The notes below the pieces were generated by a model that saw nothing but the letters and a program-made list of their open reading frames with translations, had not been told where the DNA came from and made no database searches. Of a DNA stretch of 64,000 bases, positions 54,608 to 63,480 are shown one piece after another; position 1 is the first letter of the stretch; each line of letters starts with the position of its first letter. The position numbers and the translations under genes were made by a program. This DNA is from Planomicrobium sp. CPCC 101079 (GTDB taxonomy: Bacteria; Bacillota; Bacilli; Bacillales_A; Planococcaceae). Location of the stretch: NCBI RefSeq assembly GCF_007859275.1, contig NZ_VOHC01000005.1, positions 1-64,000 on the forward strand, given 5' to 3'.

Positions 54608-56713
54608 ATGCCAAAAACTCAGAAACGGATACTATTGCCGCTGCTGATTTTAACACTTATTGCGTCATCGTTTTTTCCAGGCAGCAACCGTGCGAATGCG
54701 GAAACGGCTGTGAAGGATTTAATCATTCTGCAAAACGTTCCTGAAATCGAACTGAGCGGTACAGCGGACAACATCAACTTGGATGCGTTGCATGTCTATC
54801 ACGACGGCCATTTCTTGCTGGCTTCACAAAATTTGGAATGGACTTCAACAAATAAAACCGTCGCTTCTGTAGACAGCGAAGGGTCGGTATCGGTTACCGG
54901 AAAACCTGGCAAAACGTTTATCACCGTTTCCGACGGTACTTATACGGATAAAATCGCTGTTGCCGTGAAACCGGATGCTGCTGCCAAAAGGGGCAAAGGA
55001 AAACCGGCGGTCAGTTCGAAGTTGGTGAAAAGCCAAGAAGCGCGTTATGACGTCATCGATTTTTCAATAGAAAACATGACCATGGAAGAAAAAGTCGGGC
55101 AAATGCTGATGCCTGATTTCAGAAACTGGAAAGGCAAAAATGTGACGGCAATGCTTCCGGAAATCAAAGCACTTGTGAAGCAATATCATCTTGGCGGCGT
55201 TATCCTTTTCAGAGAAAATGTCGTGACAACTGAACAGACTGCTAAATTGGTGGATGATTACCAAAAGGCTTCTGAGAAATACAATCTGCTGATGACGATT
55301 GACCAGGAAGGCGGAATCGTGACACGCCTTCAATCGGGAACAGATATGCCGGGAAGCATGGCGCTCGGTGCAACTCGTTCCGCAGATATTACCCGAAAAG
55401 TAGGGAATGCCATCGGCGAAGAACTTTCAGCGCTCGGCATCAATATGAATTTTGCTCCTTCTTTTGACATCAACCACAATCCCGACAATCCGGTAATCGG
55501 AGTCCGTTCGTTCGGCGAAAAGCCGGAACTTGTTGCTGAGCTTGGAGTGGCCTATACGAAGGGACTCCAAGAGTCAGGAACTGCTGCAACGGCGAAGCAT
55601 TTTCCAGGCCACGGCGATACAGCAGTCGATTCGCATTTAGGCCTTCCGGAAGTGCCATATGATTTGGAACGGCTGAAGGCGGTAGAGCTATATCCGTTCC
55701 AAAAAGCGATGGAAGCGGGCATCGACGCTATTATGACGGCGCATGTCACGTTCCCGAAAATCGATAACACAACAGCGATTTCCCAAAAAGACGGAACAGA
55801 AATTAATATCCCGGCGACGCTTTCGCATAAAGTGCTGACTGAATTGATGCGCGAAGACATGGGCTATGAAGGCGTGATTTTTACAGATGCCTTGAACATG
55901 CAGGCGATAGCGGACCATTTCGGGCCGGTTGATGCAGTCATTCGTGCCGTCAAGGCCGGAAGCGACATCGTCTTGATGCCAGTCGGGCTTGAAAGTGTGG
56001 CAAATGGCTTGTACGACGCGGTGGAGTCAGGCGATATCTCGGAAGAGCGCATTGAAGCTTCTGTAGAACGCATACTGGCATTAAAGCTGAAACGCGGCAT
56101 CATTAAAGAAGAAACGCCGCAGCCAATACAAGAAAAGGTGGCGAATGCACTTCAAGTGGTCGGTTCAGAAGAACATAAGCTAGTGGAAAAAGAAGCTTCC
56201 GAAAAATCCATTACACTTGTGAAAAATGAAGGGGTCCTTCCGCTTGCTCCAGCAGCTGAAGATTTGCTGGTTGTAGTTGGGAACATCTATTCAGATGAAC
56301 TTTATTTTGGTTTGAAGGCCCGCCATGCCAATACAATATGGATTGAGAAAGACAACTTGCTGACAGAAGAAGAACTGGCACAAGTAAAGGCGGCGAAAGC
56401 GGTCATTGTCGGAACGAGAACGTCCACCGTGGCGCAGCGTTCACCCAACAGCGGCCAAATGAAGATGGCCAATCAGATTCTTGCGGCAACAGAAGCTCCG
56501 GTCGTTGCTGTTGGCATCCAAAATCCATATGACGTTATGGCTTATCCAAACGTCGATGCCTATTTGACGCAATACAGCTTCCGTACAGCGAGCTATGAAG
56601 CGATGGCTTCGACGATCTTGGGCGAACTGTCGCCGACCGGCAAATTGCCTGTCACTATTCCAAGTTTGAATAACGATGTCTTATACGAATATGGCCATGG
56701 ACTAACTTATTGA
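54608..56713 (+). CDS. nagZ: secreted beta-N-acetylglucosaminidase NagZ with Ig-like domain, GH3
   Basis: This 701-aa exported enzyme releases GlcNAc from wall fragments. The signal peptide is about 1-31 (ends NRANA). A BIG2/Ig-like domain follows (about 42-120; LEWTSTNKTVASVDSEGSVS), then the GH3 barrel with the Asp-His dyad in FPGHGDTAVDSH and the nucleophile Asp in FTDALNMQAI, and a C-terminal alpha/beta domain. Compared with the cytosolic paralogue at 46322 it carries the signal and the Ig domain as additions. AGGAGGATGAGG precedes the ATG, 20 bp after amiE. Confidence 0.92.
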   Translation: MPKTQKRILLPLLILTLIASSFFPGSNRANAETAVKDLIILQNVPEIELSGTADNINLDALHVYHDGHFLLASQNLEWTSTNKTVASVDSEGSVSVTGKPGKTFITVSDGTYTDKIAVAVKPDAAAKRGKGKPAVSSKLVKSQEARYDVIDFSIENMTMEEKVGQMLMPDFRNWKGKNVTAMLPEIKALVKQYHLGGVILFRENVVTTEQTAKLVDDYQKASEKYNLLMTIDQEGGIVTRLQSGTDMPGSMALGATRSADITRKVGNAIGEELSALGINMNFAPSFDINHNPDNPVIGVRSFGEKPELVAELGVAYTKGLQESGTAATAKHFPGHGDTAVDSHLGLPEVPYDLERLKAVELYPFQKAMEAGIDAIMTAHVTFPKIDNTTAISQKDGTEINIPATLSHKVLTELMREDMGYEGVIFTDALNMQAIADHFGPVDAVIRAVKAGSDIVLMPVGLESVANGLYDAVESGDISEERIEASVERILALKLKRGIIKEETPQPIQEKVANALQVVGSEEHKLVEKEASEKSITLVKNEGVLPLAPAAEDLLVVVGNIYSDELYFGLKARHANTIWIEKDNLLTEEELAQVKAAKAVIVGTRTSTVAQRSPNSGQMKMANQILAATEAPVVAVGIQNPYDVMAYPNVDAYLTQYSFRTASYEAMASTILGELSPTGKLPVTIPSLNNDVLYEYGHGLTY

Positions 56714-56729
56714 TTAGCGAGGAGAGAAA

Positions 56730-57986
56730 ATGATGAAAAAATGGCTTGTAATGATACTCACTGCAATGCTCGTTTTATCTTCACTATCAATCGTTTTTGC
56801 GGATCACGACAAAGGCAATGGCAAATCCAAAGATAAAGGAAAAGGCCGCAAAGACTTAGCCATCGGCATTGAAGTCTTGCTGGACGAACAAAAAGAATTG
56901 ATTGAAGGGAAAAATGTCGGATTGATCACCAATCCGACTGGCGTGGACAAAGAGTTGAATAGCATCGTCGATCTTCTGCACAACGATCCCGATGTGAACT
57001 TGACGGCGCTTTACGGGCCAGAACACGGAGTCCGGGGAGACGCGCAGGCTGGGCAATACGTGGACTACTACATTGATGAAGTCACGGGACTTCCTGTTTA
57101 CAGCCTATACGGCAAAACACGGAAACCGACGCAAGAAATGCTTGAAGGCATCGACGTACTTGTTTTTGATATCCAGGATGTTGGCACGCGCTTCTATACC
57201 TACATTTATACGATGGCACTGGCGATGGAAGCCGCAAAAGAAAAAGGCATCCCGTTTATTGTTCTCGACAGGCCGAATCCACTTGGCGGGACAAAAGTGG
57301 AAGGGCCGGTACTTGATCCGGAATTTGCTTCATTTGTCGGACAGTACGCGATCCCGCTTCGCCACGGAATGACAGTGGGCGAACTGGCAAAGCTGTTCAA
57401 CACAGAGTTTGGGATCGATGCTGAGTTGACGGTTGTGGAGATGGAAGGGTGGAAACGCGATTCTTATTTCGAGGAAACTGGATTGGAATTTGTTCCGCCA
57501 TCACCAAACATGCCGACAGTGGATACGGCTTTGGTTTATCCGGGGACAGCGCTGATTGAAGGGACGAACCTCTCTGAGGGCAGAGGGACGACGAAACCGT
57601 TTGAATTCATCGGTGCTCCATTCGTCAACAGCACCGAACTTGCAGCGGAATTGAATGCATTGGAACTGCCTGGAGTCACGTTCCGTGCCGCTTCATTTAC
57701 TCCAATGTTTTCTAAGCACTCCGGAAAACTTTCGCATGGAATTCAAGTGCATGTCACCGATCGCAAAACGTACAAACCGGTTGAAACAGGTTTGCATATC
57801 GTCAAAACGCTTCATGACCTGTATCCTGGACAAGTGGAGCTGACAGCGTTTTTCAACAACTTAATCGGCAACGAATGGATCAGCGAAGGCATCGAGAATG
57901 GCATGACCGTGGAAGAAATGAAAGAACGCTGGCAAGAGGATTTAAACGAGTTCCAAAAAGTGAGAGCAAACTATTTACTATATTGA
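56730..57986 (+). CDS. namZ: secreted exo-beta-N-acetylmuramidase NamZ, DUF1343
   Basis: This 418-aa YbbC-family enzyme cleaves non-reducing terminal MurNAc from peptide-free wall chains, acting after AmiE and alternating with NagZ. The signal peptide ends near residue 24 (SIVFA). A Lys/Gly/Asp-rich linker follows, then DUF1343 blocks GLITNPTGVD, LYGPEHGVRGDAQAG, VFDIQDVGTRFYTYIYTM, LDRPNPLGG and LSEGRGTTKPFE. GAGGAGAG precedes the ATG pair (56730, 56733), 17 bp after nagZ. Three exported enzymes in one operon give full extracellular digestion. Confidence 0.9.
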   Translation: MMKKWLVMILTAMLVLSSLSIVFADHDKGNGKSKDKGKGRKDLAIGIEVLLDEQKELIEGKNVGLITNPTGVDKELNSIVDLLHNDPDVNLTALYGPEHGVRGDAQAGQYVDYYIDEVTGLPVYSLYGKTRKPTQEMLEGIDVLVFDIQDVGTRFYTYIYTMALAMEAAKEKGIPFIVLDRPNPLGGTKVEGPVLDPEFASFVGQYAIPLRHGMTVGELAKLFNTEFGIDAELTVVEMEGWKRDSYFEETGLEFVPPSPNMPTVDTALVYPGTALIEGTNLSEGRGTTKPFEFIGAPFVNSTELAAELNALELPGVTFRAASFTPMFSKHSGKLSHGIQVHVTDRKTYKPVETGLHIVKTLHDLYPGQVELTAFFNNLIGNEWISEGIENGMTVEEMKERWQEDLNEFQKVRANYLLY

Positions 57987-57991
57987 AAAAA

Positions 57992-58022
57992 GAAAGGCTG
58001 AAGCTTTCGGGTCAGCCTTTTT
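57992..58022 (+). terminator. terminator after namZ
   Basis: AAAGGCTGA pairs with TCAGCCTTT; TTTTTC follows. Confidence 0.82.
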
Positions 58023-58059
58023 CATGTTTATTCAAAAGGAAAAAGATCTTTTAAAATAA

Positions 58060-58122
58060 ATGAAAGGGTTTTCAACTATTTACGAAATTGGTATAGACAA
58101 CTATACAGGTGTTGGTTATAGT
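58060..58122 (+). promoter_or_regulatory. nagP promoter with NagR/YvoA-type dre site and cre-like sequence
   Basis: The -35 TAGACA (58094-58099) and -10 TATAGT (58117-58122) are 17 bp apart. ATTGGTATAGACAACT (58087-58102) resembles the NagR/DasR dre consensus ACTGGTCTAGACCACT at 13 of 16 positions and covers the -35. ATGAAAGGGTTTTCAA (58060-58075) is a one-mismatch cre upstream. Confidence 0.75.
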
Positions 58123-58154
58123 GAACTTAAACTTACATAAAGGAGTGGGGTCAT

Positions 58155-60086
58155 TTGTTTAACTTTTTGCAACGAATAGGGAAATCATTGATGTTCCCGA
58201 TTGCCACGCTTCCTGCTGCCGCTTTGCTTTTGCGGTTCGGCCAGGACGATTTGCTTGGCATTCCGTTTTTGTCTGCAGCAGGGGCGGGGATTATCGACAA
58301 CCTTGCCATCATTTTTGCAATCGGCATCGCGTTTGGGCTTGCCCATGACAGCAACGGGGGAGCAGCGCTCGCTGGCGCCATCGCTTATCTTGTATTGACT
58401 TCGGCAATCGTAACAATCAATGAGTCGATCAATATGGGAGTATTTGCCGGAATTCTTTCGGGAATCGTCGGTGGGCTTTTATACAATAAATTCTATAACG
58501 TAAAATTTCCAGCTTGGCTGGCGTTTTTCGGGGGCAGGCGGTTTGTACCGATTATAACCGCAGCTACAATGACAGTTTTAGCTGGCTTGTTGGGCTATGC
58601 CTGGCCGCCGATTCAAGAGGGCATTGACGCAGCAGGCGACTGGATTTTGAACGCCGGCATGTTCGGGGTCGGGGCTTACGGTTTCTTGAACCGCCTGCTT
58701 TTGCCGACAGGGTTGCACCATGTTATCAACACAGTCGTGTGGTTTGATTTTGGAACGTTTACCGATGCGAGCGGCGAAGTCGTGCGCGGGGAAATCAACC
58801 GTTTCCTAAAAGGCGATCCGACAGCGGGGCCGTTCCTTTCCGGGTTTTTCCCGATTATGATGTTCGGGCTTCCGGCGGCTTGCCTTGCCATGTATATGGC
58901 AGCTAAAAAAGAACGCAAAGCGGCTGTCGGCGGAATGCTTTTCAGTATCGCTATTACTTCTTTCTTAACGGGTATTACGGAGCCGATTGAATTCTCGTTT
59001 ATGTTCTTATCTCCGGTCTTATATGTAGTCCATGCGCTATTGACAGGCGTCGCCATGATGGTGGCGTTTGCTTTCGATATTCGCCATGGCTTCGGTTTCT
59101 CTGCCGGCGCGATCGACTATGTGCTGAATTTTGGCCTTGCCGAGAATCCGTTGTTGCTTTTGGTGATCGGACTTTTCACCAGTGTGATTTACTTTGCCAT
59201 TTTCTACTTCCTAATCGTTAAGCTCGACTTGAAAACGCCAGGGCGGGAAGATGAAGATGAAGATATGGTCGAAGGAGACAGCATGGAACACGGGGCAGTT
59301 GGAACAGATGAAACAGACACAAGAGCGTATCAGACCATTGCGGCGCTTGGCGGCACCGACAATATCGTGGCTGTCGATTATTGCACGACGCGCCTTCGCT
59401 TGACCGTAAAAGACGCGGACCGGGTGGACGAAAGAGAATTAAAGCGTTCAGGTGCCCGCGGACTGATGAAAATCAATAAAACCAACGTCCAAGTAGTTAT
59501 TGGGACAGCAGTTGAATTTTTGGCGGATGCCATGAAAAAACGCATCGCTAATGGCAATCCAGCACCAAATCAGCGGAACGATGTTAATTTCAAAAAGGCG
59601 GCGACGGCTGAAGAAGAAATGCCAAAAGAAATCTTGCCGGAGGATTTTGTAATGCCGGTAGACGGAAAAATTATTCCACTCTCTGAAGTGCCGGATGAAG
59701 TATTTGCACAAGGCATGATGGGGCCAGGATTCGCAATTGTTCCATCGGGCAATACGATCCATTCACCGGTAGACGGAAAAATTGTCAGCATCTTCCCGAC
59801 AAAGCATGCCATCGGGCTGGTAACAGATACCGGTGTTGAAGTGCTGATCCATTTCGGCTTGGATACCGTGAATTTAAAAGGGCAAGGGTTTGATTTGCTG
59901 GTGGAAGACGGCCAGCTAGTGCAGCGCGGCGACGCGTTATTGAAAGTCGATATGGATTACGTCGGGGCGAATGCGCCATCGACCGTTACACCAATCGTTT
60001 TTACCAATTTAACCAATCAAAAACTTGAGATGTTGAAAACCGGCAATCAGCGCAAAGGCACGGCTTCTATCATCAAGGTACAATAA
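58155..60086 (+). CDS. nagP: PTS N-acetylglucosamine transporter, EIICBA
   Basis: This 643-aa permease imports GlcNAc as GlcNAc-6P. EIIC is first (about 1-365; starts FNFLQRIGKSLMFPIATLPA, with GLHHVINTVVWFDFG). EIIB follows with Cys410 (DYCTTRLRL), then EIIA with His566 (IHFGLDTV). The start is TTG at 58155 with AGGAG at 58141-58145. No ATG occurs nearby and the N-terminus then fits the family. B. subtilis NagP lacks EIIA, so the fused EIIA here may also phosphorylate MurP. Confidence 0.92.
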   Translation: MFNFLQRIGKSLMFPIATLPAAALLLRFGQDDLLGIPFLSAAGAGIIDNLAIIFAIGIAFGLAHDSNGGAALAGAIAYLVLTSAIVTINESINMGVFAGILSGIVGGLLYNKFYNVKFPAWLAFFGGRRFVPIITAATMTVLAGLLGYAWPPIQEGIDAAGDWILNAGMFGVGAYGFLNRLLLPTGLHHVINTVVWFDFGTFTDASGEVVRGEINRFLKGDPTAGPFLSGFFPIMMFGLPAACLAMYMAAKKERKAAVGGMLFSIAITSFLTGITEPIEFSFMFLSPVLYVVHALLTGVAMMVAFAFDIRHGFGFSAGAIDYVLNFGLAENPLLLLVIGLFTSVIYFAIFYFLIVKLDLKTPGREDEDEDMVEGDSMEHGAVGTDETDTRAYQTIAALGGTDNIVAVDYCTTRLRLTVKDADRVDERELKRSGARGLMKINKTNVQVVIGTAVEFLADAMKKRIANGNPAPNQRNDVNFKKAATAEEEMPKEILPEDFVMPVDGKIIPLSEVPDEVFAQGMMGPGFAIVPSGNTIHSPVDGKIVSIFPTKHAIGLVTDTGVEVLIHFGLDTVNLKGQGFDLLVEDGQLVQRGDALLKVDMDYVGANAPSTVTPIVFTNLTNQKLEMLKTGNQRKGTASIIKVQ

Positions 60087-60095
60087 TGACAAAAC

Positions 60096-60130
60096 AAACC
60101 AGGAAATCCATTGTGATTTTCCTGGTTTTC
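60096..60130 (+). terminator. terminator-like hairpin between nagP and nagA
   Basis: AAACCAGGAAA pairs with TTTTCCTGGTTT, then a short T/C tail. Probably partial, since nagA has no clear promoter of its own. Confidence 0.7.
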
Positions 60131-60146
60131 CAAAGGAGGGGCTAAA

Positions 60147-61316
60147 ATGGCTAACAGCATCTTGATTTCCAACATAACGATTGCCGATGCCTTGACTGGC
60201 GAATTCAACGGCGACATCTTTTTAAGAGGCGGCAAAATTGTCGAAGTGGCAACAAGGATTGACCGGACGGCGGATATCCACATCGATGCGGCCAATAAAA
60301 ACTGGAGTGCTCTTCCAGGATTTGTTGACGTCCACATTCACGGGGCAGCAGGATTTGATGCGATGGACGCAACGGCAGAAGCATTGGGAGGAATAGCTGC
60401 TGCATTGCCGAATGAAGGGACGACAAGCTTTTTAGCGACGACAATGACCCAATCAGAAAATGCCATTGATGAGGCGCTGGAAAACGCCAGCCGCTTTACA
60501 GCCGGCGACGGCCAAGCGGAAATGCTCGGGATCCATCTGGAAGGGCCGTTCATATCAGCAAAACGGGCAGGCGCGCAACCGCTTGAGCACATCACGGCAC
60601 CGTCAATCCAGCAGTTCGAGAAATGGCAGGAAAGGAGCGGCAACCGCATCAAATTGGTGACCGTTGCATCTGAAGCAGAGGATGGGCTGGAATTTATCGA
60701 AGCCGTTTCCAAAAGCGGCGTGATTGCTTCCATTGGCCATACTGACGCGACGTTTGAACAAGTGCAGGAAGCGGTAAACAAAGGGGCGAGCCACGTAACC
60801 CACCTATACAACCAAATGAGCCCGCTGCACCACCGGAATCCCGGAGTGGTAGGCGCTTCCTTGCTGGAAGATGCATTAACTGTCGAAGTGATTGCTGATT
60901 TCGTTCACAGCCATCCGCAAGCAGTGGCACTGGCTTTCCGCCAAAAAGGCGCAAGCCGAATGGTCCTTATCACGGACGCCATGCGGGCAAAAGGGCTCGC
61001 GCCTGGGGTATATGACCTTGGCGGCCAGGAAGTCCAGGTAACGGAAACCGACGCGAGGCTTTCGGACGGGACGCTGGCAGGCAGTATTTTAACAATGGAG
61101 GCGGCGGTGAAAAATGTCGCTTCTGTTACCGGCTGCACGCTTGCCGACCTGGTGGCGATGACATCAGCCAATGCAGCGAAGGAATTGGGGCTAGAACACA
61201 AGGGTAGCATTGCAGCAGGAAAAGACGCCGACATTACCATTCTTGACGAACAGTTCAATGTGCAACTGACCATCTGCAGAGGAACCATCGCTTATTCGAA
61301 GGAGGAGTTGTCATGA
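60147..61316 (+). CDS. nagA: N-acetylglucosamine-6-phosphate deacetylase
   Basis: This 389-aa amidohydrolase converts GlcNAc-6P to glucosamine-6P and acetate. The metal motif is HIH in GFVDVHIHGAAGFD. HLEGPF, IGHTDAT, HLYNQMSPLHHRNPG and the catalytic Asp in LITDAMRAKG follow. It joins the GlcNAc-6P pools from NagP and MurQ. AAAGGAGG precedes the ATG. It overlaps nagB by ATGA, indicating translational coupling. Confidence 0.94.
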   Translation: MANSILISNITIADALTGEFNGDIFLRGGKIVEVATRIDRTADIHIDAANKNWSALPGFVDVHIHGAAGFDAMDATAEALGGIAAALPNEGTTSFLATTMTQSENAIDEALENASRFTAGDGQAEMLGIHLEGPFISAKRAGAQPLEHITAPSIQQFEKWQERSGNRIKLVTVASEAEDGLEFIEAVSKSGVIASIGHTDATFEQVQEAVNKGASHVTHLYNQMSPLHHRNPGVVGASLLEDALTVEVIADFVHSHPQAVALAFRQKGASRMVLITDAMRAKGLAPGVYDLGGQEVQVTETDARLSDGTLAGSILTMEAAVKNVASVTGCTLADLVAMTSANAAKELGLEHKGSIAAGKDADITILDEQFNVQLTICRGTIAYSKEELS

Positions 61317-62053
61317 ACGTCCACGTATATAAAGATTTTGAAACATTGAGCAAGGAAGCGGCAAAACGGGTCGAACAGCAAATTGAGGAAAATAGCGCTT
61401 CGGTTTTGGGTTTGGCTACAGGCTCCACACCAGTTGGCCTTTACCGGAAAATGAGCGAAGGCGTCAAAAAACGCGGCATGTCTTACCGGAACATCCAAAC
61501 GATCAACTTGGATGAATATTTAGGGCTCGACCCCGAGCACCCTAGAAGTTACCACACATTTATGGAAGAGCATTTATTCAAGCACATCGATATCCCGGAA
61601 GAGAATCGGCATTTGCCGAACGGCAAGCCGGAATCGGTGGAAGAAGAATGCCGCCGCTACGAGCGGCTGATTGACTCTATCGGACCGATTGACCTGCAGA
61701 TTTTGGGCCTTGGAACAAATGGCCATATCGGATTCAACGAACCCGGAACCGAAGAGGACGAAGAAACGCATTGCGTCAAATTGGCGGATTCGACGCGTGA
61801 AGACAATGCCCGTTTTTTCGGCTCGGTCGATGAAGTGCCGACGCATGCCATTACGATGGGAATCCGCTCGATTTTAAAAAGTAAAGAAATTCTTTTACTG
61901 GCTTCCGGCAAAAACAAAGCGGAAGCGGTAAAGACGCTTCTCGAGAAAAAAGTGACAAAAGATTTCCCGGCTTCGTTCTTATGGAACCACTACAACGTCA
62001 CGCTTATGGTGGACCAGGAGGCGTACGGGCTTGTAAAAACAGAGGGGCGGTGA
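61313..62053 (+). CDS. nagB: glucosamine-6-phosphate deaminase
   Basis: This 246-aa enzyme converts glucosamine-6P to fructose-6P and ammonia. LGLATGSTPVGLYRKM binds phosphate, the catalytic Asp is in INLDEYLGL and the His is in GLGTNGHIGFNEPG. Length matches the short, non-allosteric Bacillus type. GGAGGAG lies inside the nagA end. Confidence 0.95.
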   Translation: MNVHVYKDFETLSKEAAKRVEQQIEENSASVLGLATGSTPVGLYRKMSEGVKKRGMSYRNIQTINLDEYLGLDPEHPRSYHTFMEEHLFKHIDIPEENRHLPNGKPESVEEECRRYERLIDSIGPIDLQILGLGTNGHIGFNEPGTEEDEETHCVKLADSTREDNARFFGSVDEVPTHAITMGIRSILKSKEILLLASGKNKAEAVKTLLEKKVTKDFPASFLWNHYNVTLMVDQEAYGLVKTEGR

Positions 62054-62058
62054 ATGCG

Positions 62059-62781
62059 ATGGTAGACAAACAATCGCCGATCCCGATTTATGCACAAATT
62101 GAAGAACAGCTGAAAAACCAGATTTCAGAAGGCAAATTTCCGCCTGGCGCAGCCATTCCGTCAGAACGTGAATTGACGGAAACGTTTGGCGTCAGCCGTA
62201 TGACCGTACGCCAGTCGATCACCAATTTAGTGAATGAGGGCTTGTTGTACCGGGAAAAAGGGCGCGGAACGTTTGTCGCTGCACCGAAAGTCGAACAACC
62301 GCTCAGCGGCATGACGAGCTTTACAGAAGACATGCTGTCCCGGGGCATGGCGCCGAGCAACCAATTGGTGAAGTTTGAAAAAAGGCAGCCGGATAAAGGG
62401 ATAGCTGAGCAATTGCAGATTATGGAAAGCGACGAAGTTTATTTTGTGGAGCGGATCCGCTACGCTGACAACATCCCGATGGCGATTGAACGAACGTATT
62501 TGCCGGTAAAACTTTTTCCGGAACTCCGGGAAGAAGCGCTGAAGGAATCGCTTTACAAGTATGTCGAACAGACGGCGCAGCTCAAGATCGCCGGAGCTGT
62601 GCAGCGAATGGAAGCGTCGCTGGCCAAAAAGGAAGAAGCCGAACTGCTCCATGTAGAAGCGCCGTTTGCTGTATTGGTCATCGAACGCGTCAGCAGACTG
62701 GATAACCAGGTGCCTTTTGAAGTCGTCCGCAGTACGTACCGGGCCGACCGTTATAAGTTTACGAGCGAAATCCAGCGTTGA
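62059..62781 (+). CDS. nagR: GntR/HutC repressor of GlcNAc use
   Basis: This 240-aa NagR (YvoA) homologue has a winged helix (about 8-75; SERELTETFGVSRMTVRQSI) and a UTRA domain (about 90-235) that binds GlcN-6P or GlcNAc-6P. GAGGGGCGG selects ATG 62059, 5 bp after nagB. The frame seen from 61981 is inside nagB. It is the expected ligand of the dre-like site at 58087, so the operon is autoregulated. Confidence 0.92.
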   Translation: MVDKQSPIPIYAQIEEQLKNQISEGKFPPGAAIPSERELTETFGVSRMTVRQSITNLVNEGLLYREKGRGTFVAAPKVEQPLSGMTSFTEDMLSRGMAPSNQLVKFEKRQPDKGIAEQLQIMESDEVYFVERIRYADNIPMAIERTYLPVKLFPELREEALKESLYKYVEQTAQLKIAGAVQRMEASLAKKEEAELLHVEAPFAVLVIERVSRLDNQVPFEVVRSTYRADRYKFTSEIQR

Positions 62782-62784
62782 GTG

Positions 62785-62820
62785 AAAAGAGCTGAAGAAC
62801 TTTCTTCAGCTCTTTTTTTG
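62785..62820 (+). terminator. terminator of the nag operon
   Basis: AAAGAGCTGAAGAA pairs with TTCTTCAGCTCTTT, then a T-run. Confidence 0.9.
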
Positions 62821-63017
62821 ATTTTGCGGCTGGCGCGGCAAAGTGGTTCTTCTGCTGCCTGCGTAAAGGTTTAAGGGCAGCTCGAAGTGTTCACGTGACA
62901 GACAAATTTTTAATATTATACGGATTGCAAAATAGACTTTTGGAAGGAGTCAATGCTATCCTAGAGACATTGGCTGTTAACTAATAGAAAGAAGCCACAA
63001 AAAGGAGAGAGTGTAAC

Positions 63018-63284
63018 ATGATCGAAAAAAGCTATAAAATCACAAGCCCCGAAGGCCTTCACGCGCGTCCAGCGTCTGCACTAGTCCAAGCAGTGTCACC
63101 GTTCGCGGCAGATGTGAAACTCGGATACAAAGAAAAGCAAGTCAACATGAAATCAATCATGGGCGTTATGTCACTTGGCATCGCAATGGGCGGAGAAATC
63201 CAAATCGTTGCAGATGGTTCTGACGAAAATGCACTTATGGCTAAAGTAGACGAAGTTTTGGTTTCACAAAACATCGCTCAATAA
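63018..63284 (+). CDS. ptsH: phosphocarrier protein HPr
   Basis: This 88-aa general PTS protein carries phosphate from EI to the EII proteins (BglP, MurP, NagP here). His15 is in EGLHARPAS and the regulatory Ser46 in NMKSIMGVMSLG, the HPr-kinase target that makes HPr a CcpA co-repressor. AAAGGAGAG precedes the ATG. It stands alone between two terminators; no ptsI follows, unlike the ptsHI operon of B. subtilis. Confidence 0.96.
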   Translation: MIEKSYKITSPEGLHARPASALVQAVSPFAADVKLGYKEKQVNMKSIMGVMSLGIAMGGEIQIVADGSDENALMAKVDEVLVSQNIAQ

Positions 63285-63297
63285 TACAGGTTTCATG

Positions 63298-63337
63298 AAA
63301 GCGCCAACCCCTTGGCAAAAGGGGTTGGCGCTTTTTG
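63298..63337 (+). terminator. terminator after ptsH
   Basis: AGCGCCAACCCCTT pairs with AAGGGGTTGGCGCT, then TTTT. Confidence 0.92.
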
Positions 63338-63350
63338 TTTTGGGAAAAAG

Positions 63351-63480
63351 GAGAAGTTCATGAAGACAGGCGGGTTTGTCATGTGAGAAACGCAGAAGTT
63401 CATGTAGCAACTGGAAAAGTTCATGTAGAATTCATCAAAGTTCATGAAGAAGCCGTCAAACTTTATGAAGGAAATTCTTC
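63351..63480 (+). repeat. 21-bp phased repeat, array D (6 units)
   Basis: Anchors at 63359, 63380, 63401, 63422, 63443 and 63464 are all exactly 21 bp apart. Consensus RAAGTTCATGWAGAANNNNN; the TTCATGAA core of units 1 and 5 is itself a palindrome. It fills the gap between the ptsH terminator and the next regulator. A 99-codon frame over it reads as GKVHVEF IKVHEEA heptads but has no ribosome site. Confidence 0.78.

Noticed and set aside
63351-63480. 21-bp repeats as a CRISPR array
   Set aside because: Units are degenerate and contiguous, with no conserved repeat of 25 bp or more, no unique spacers of fixed length and no cas gene.
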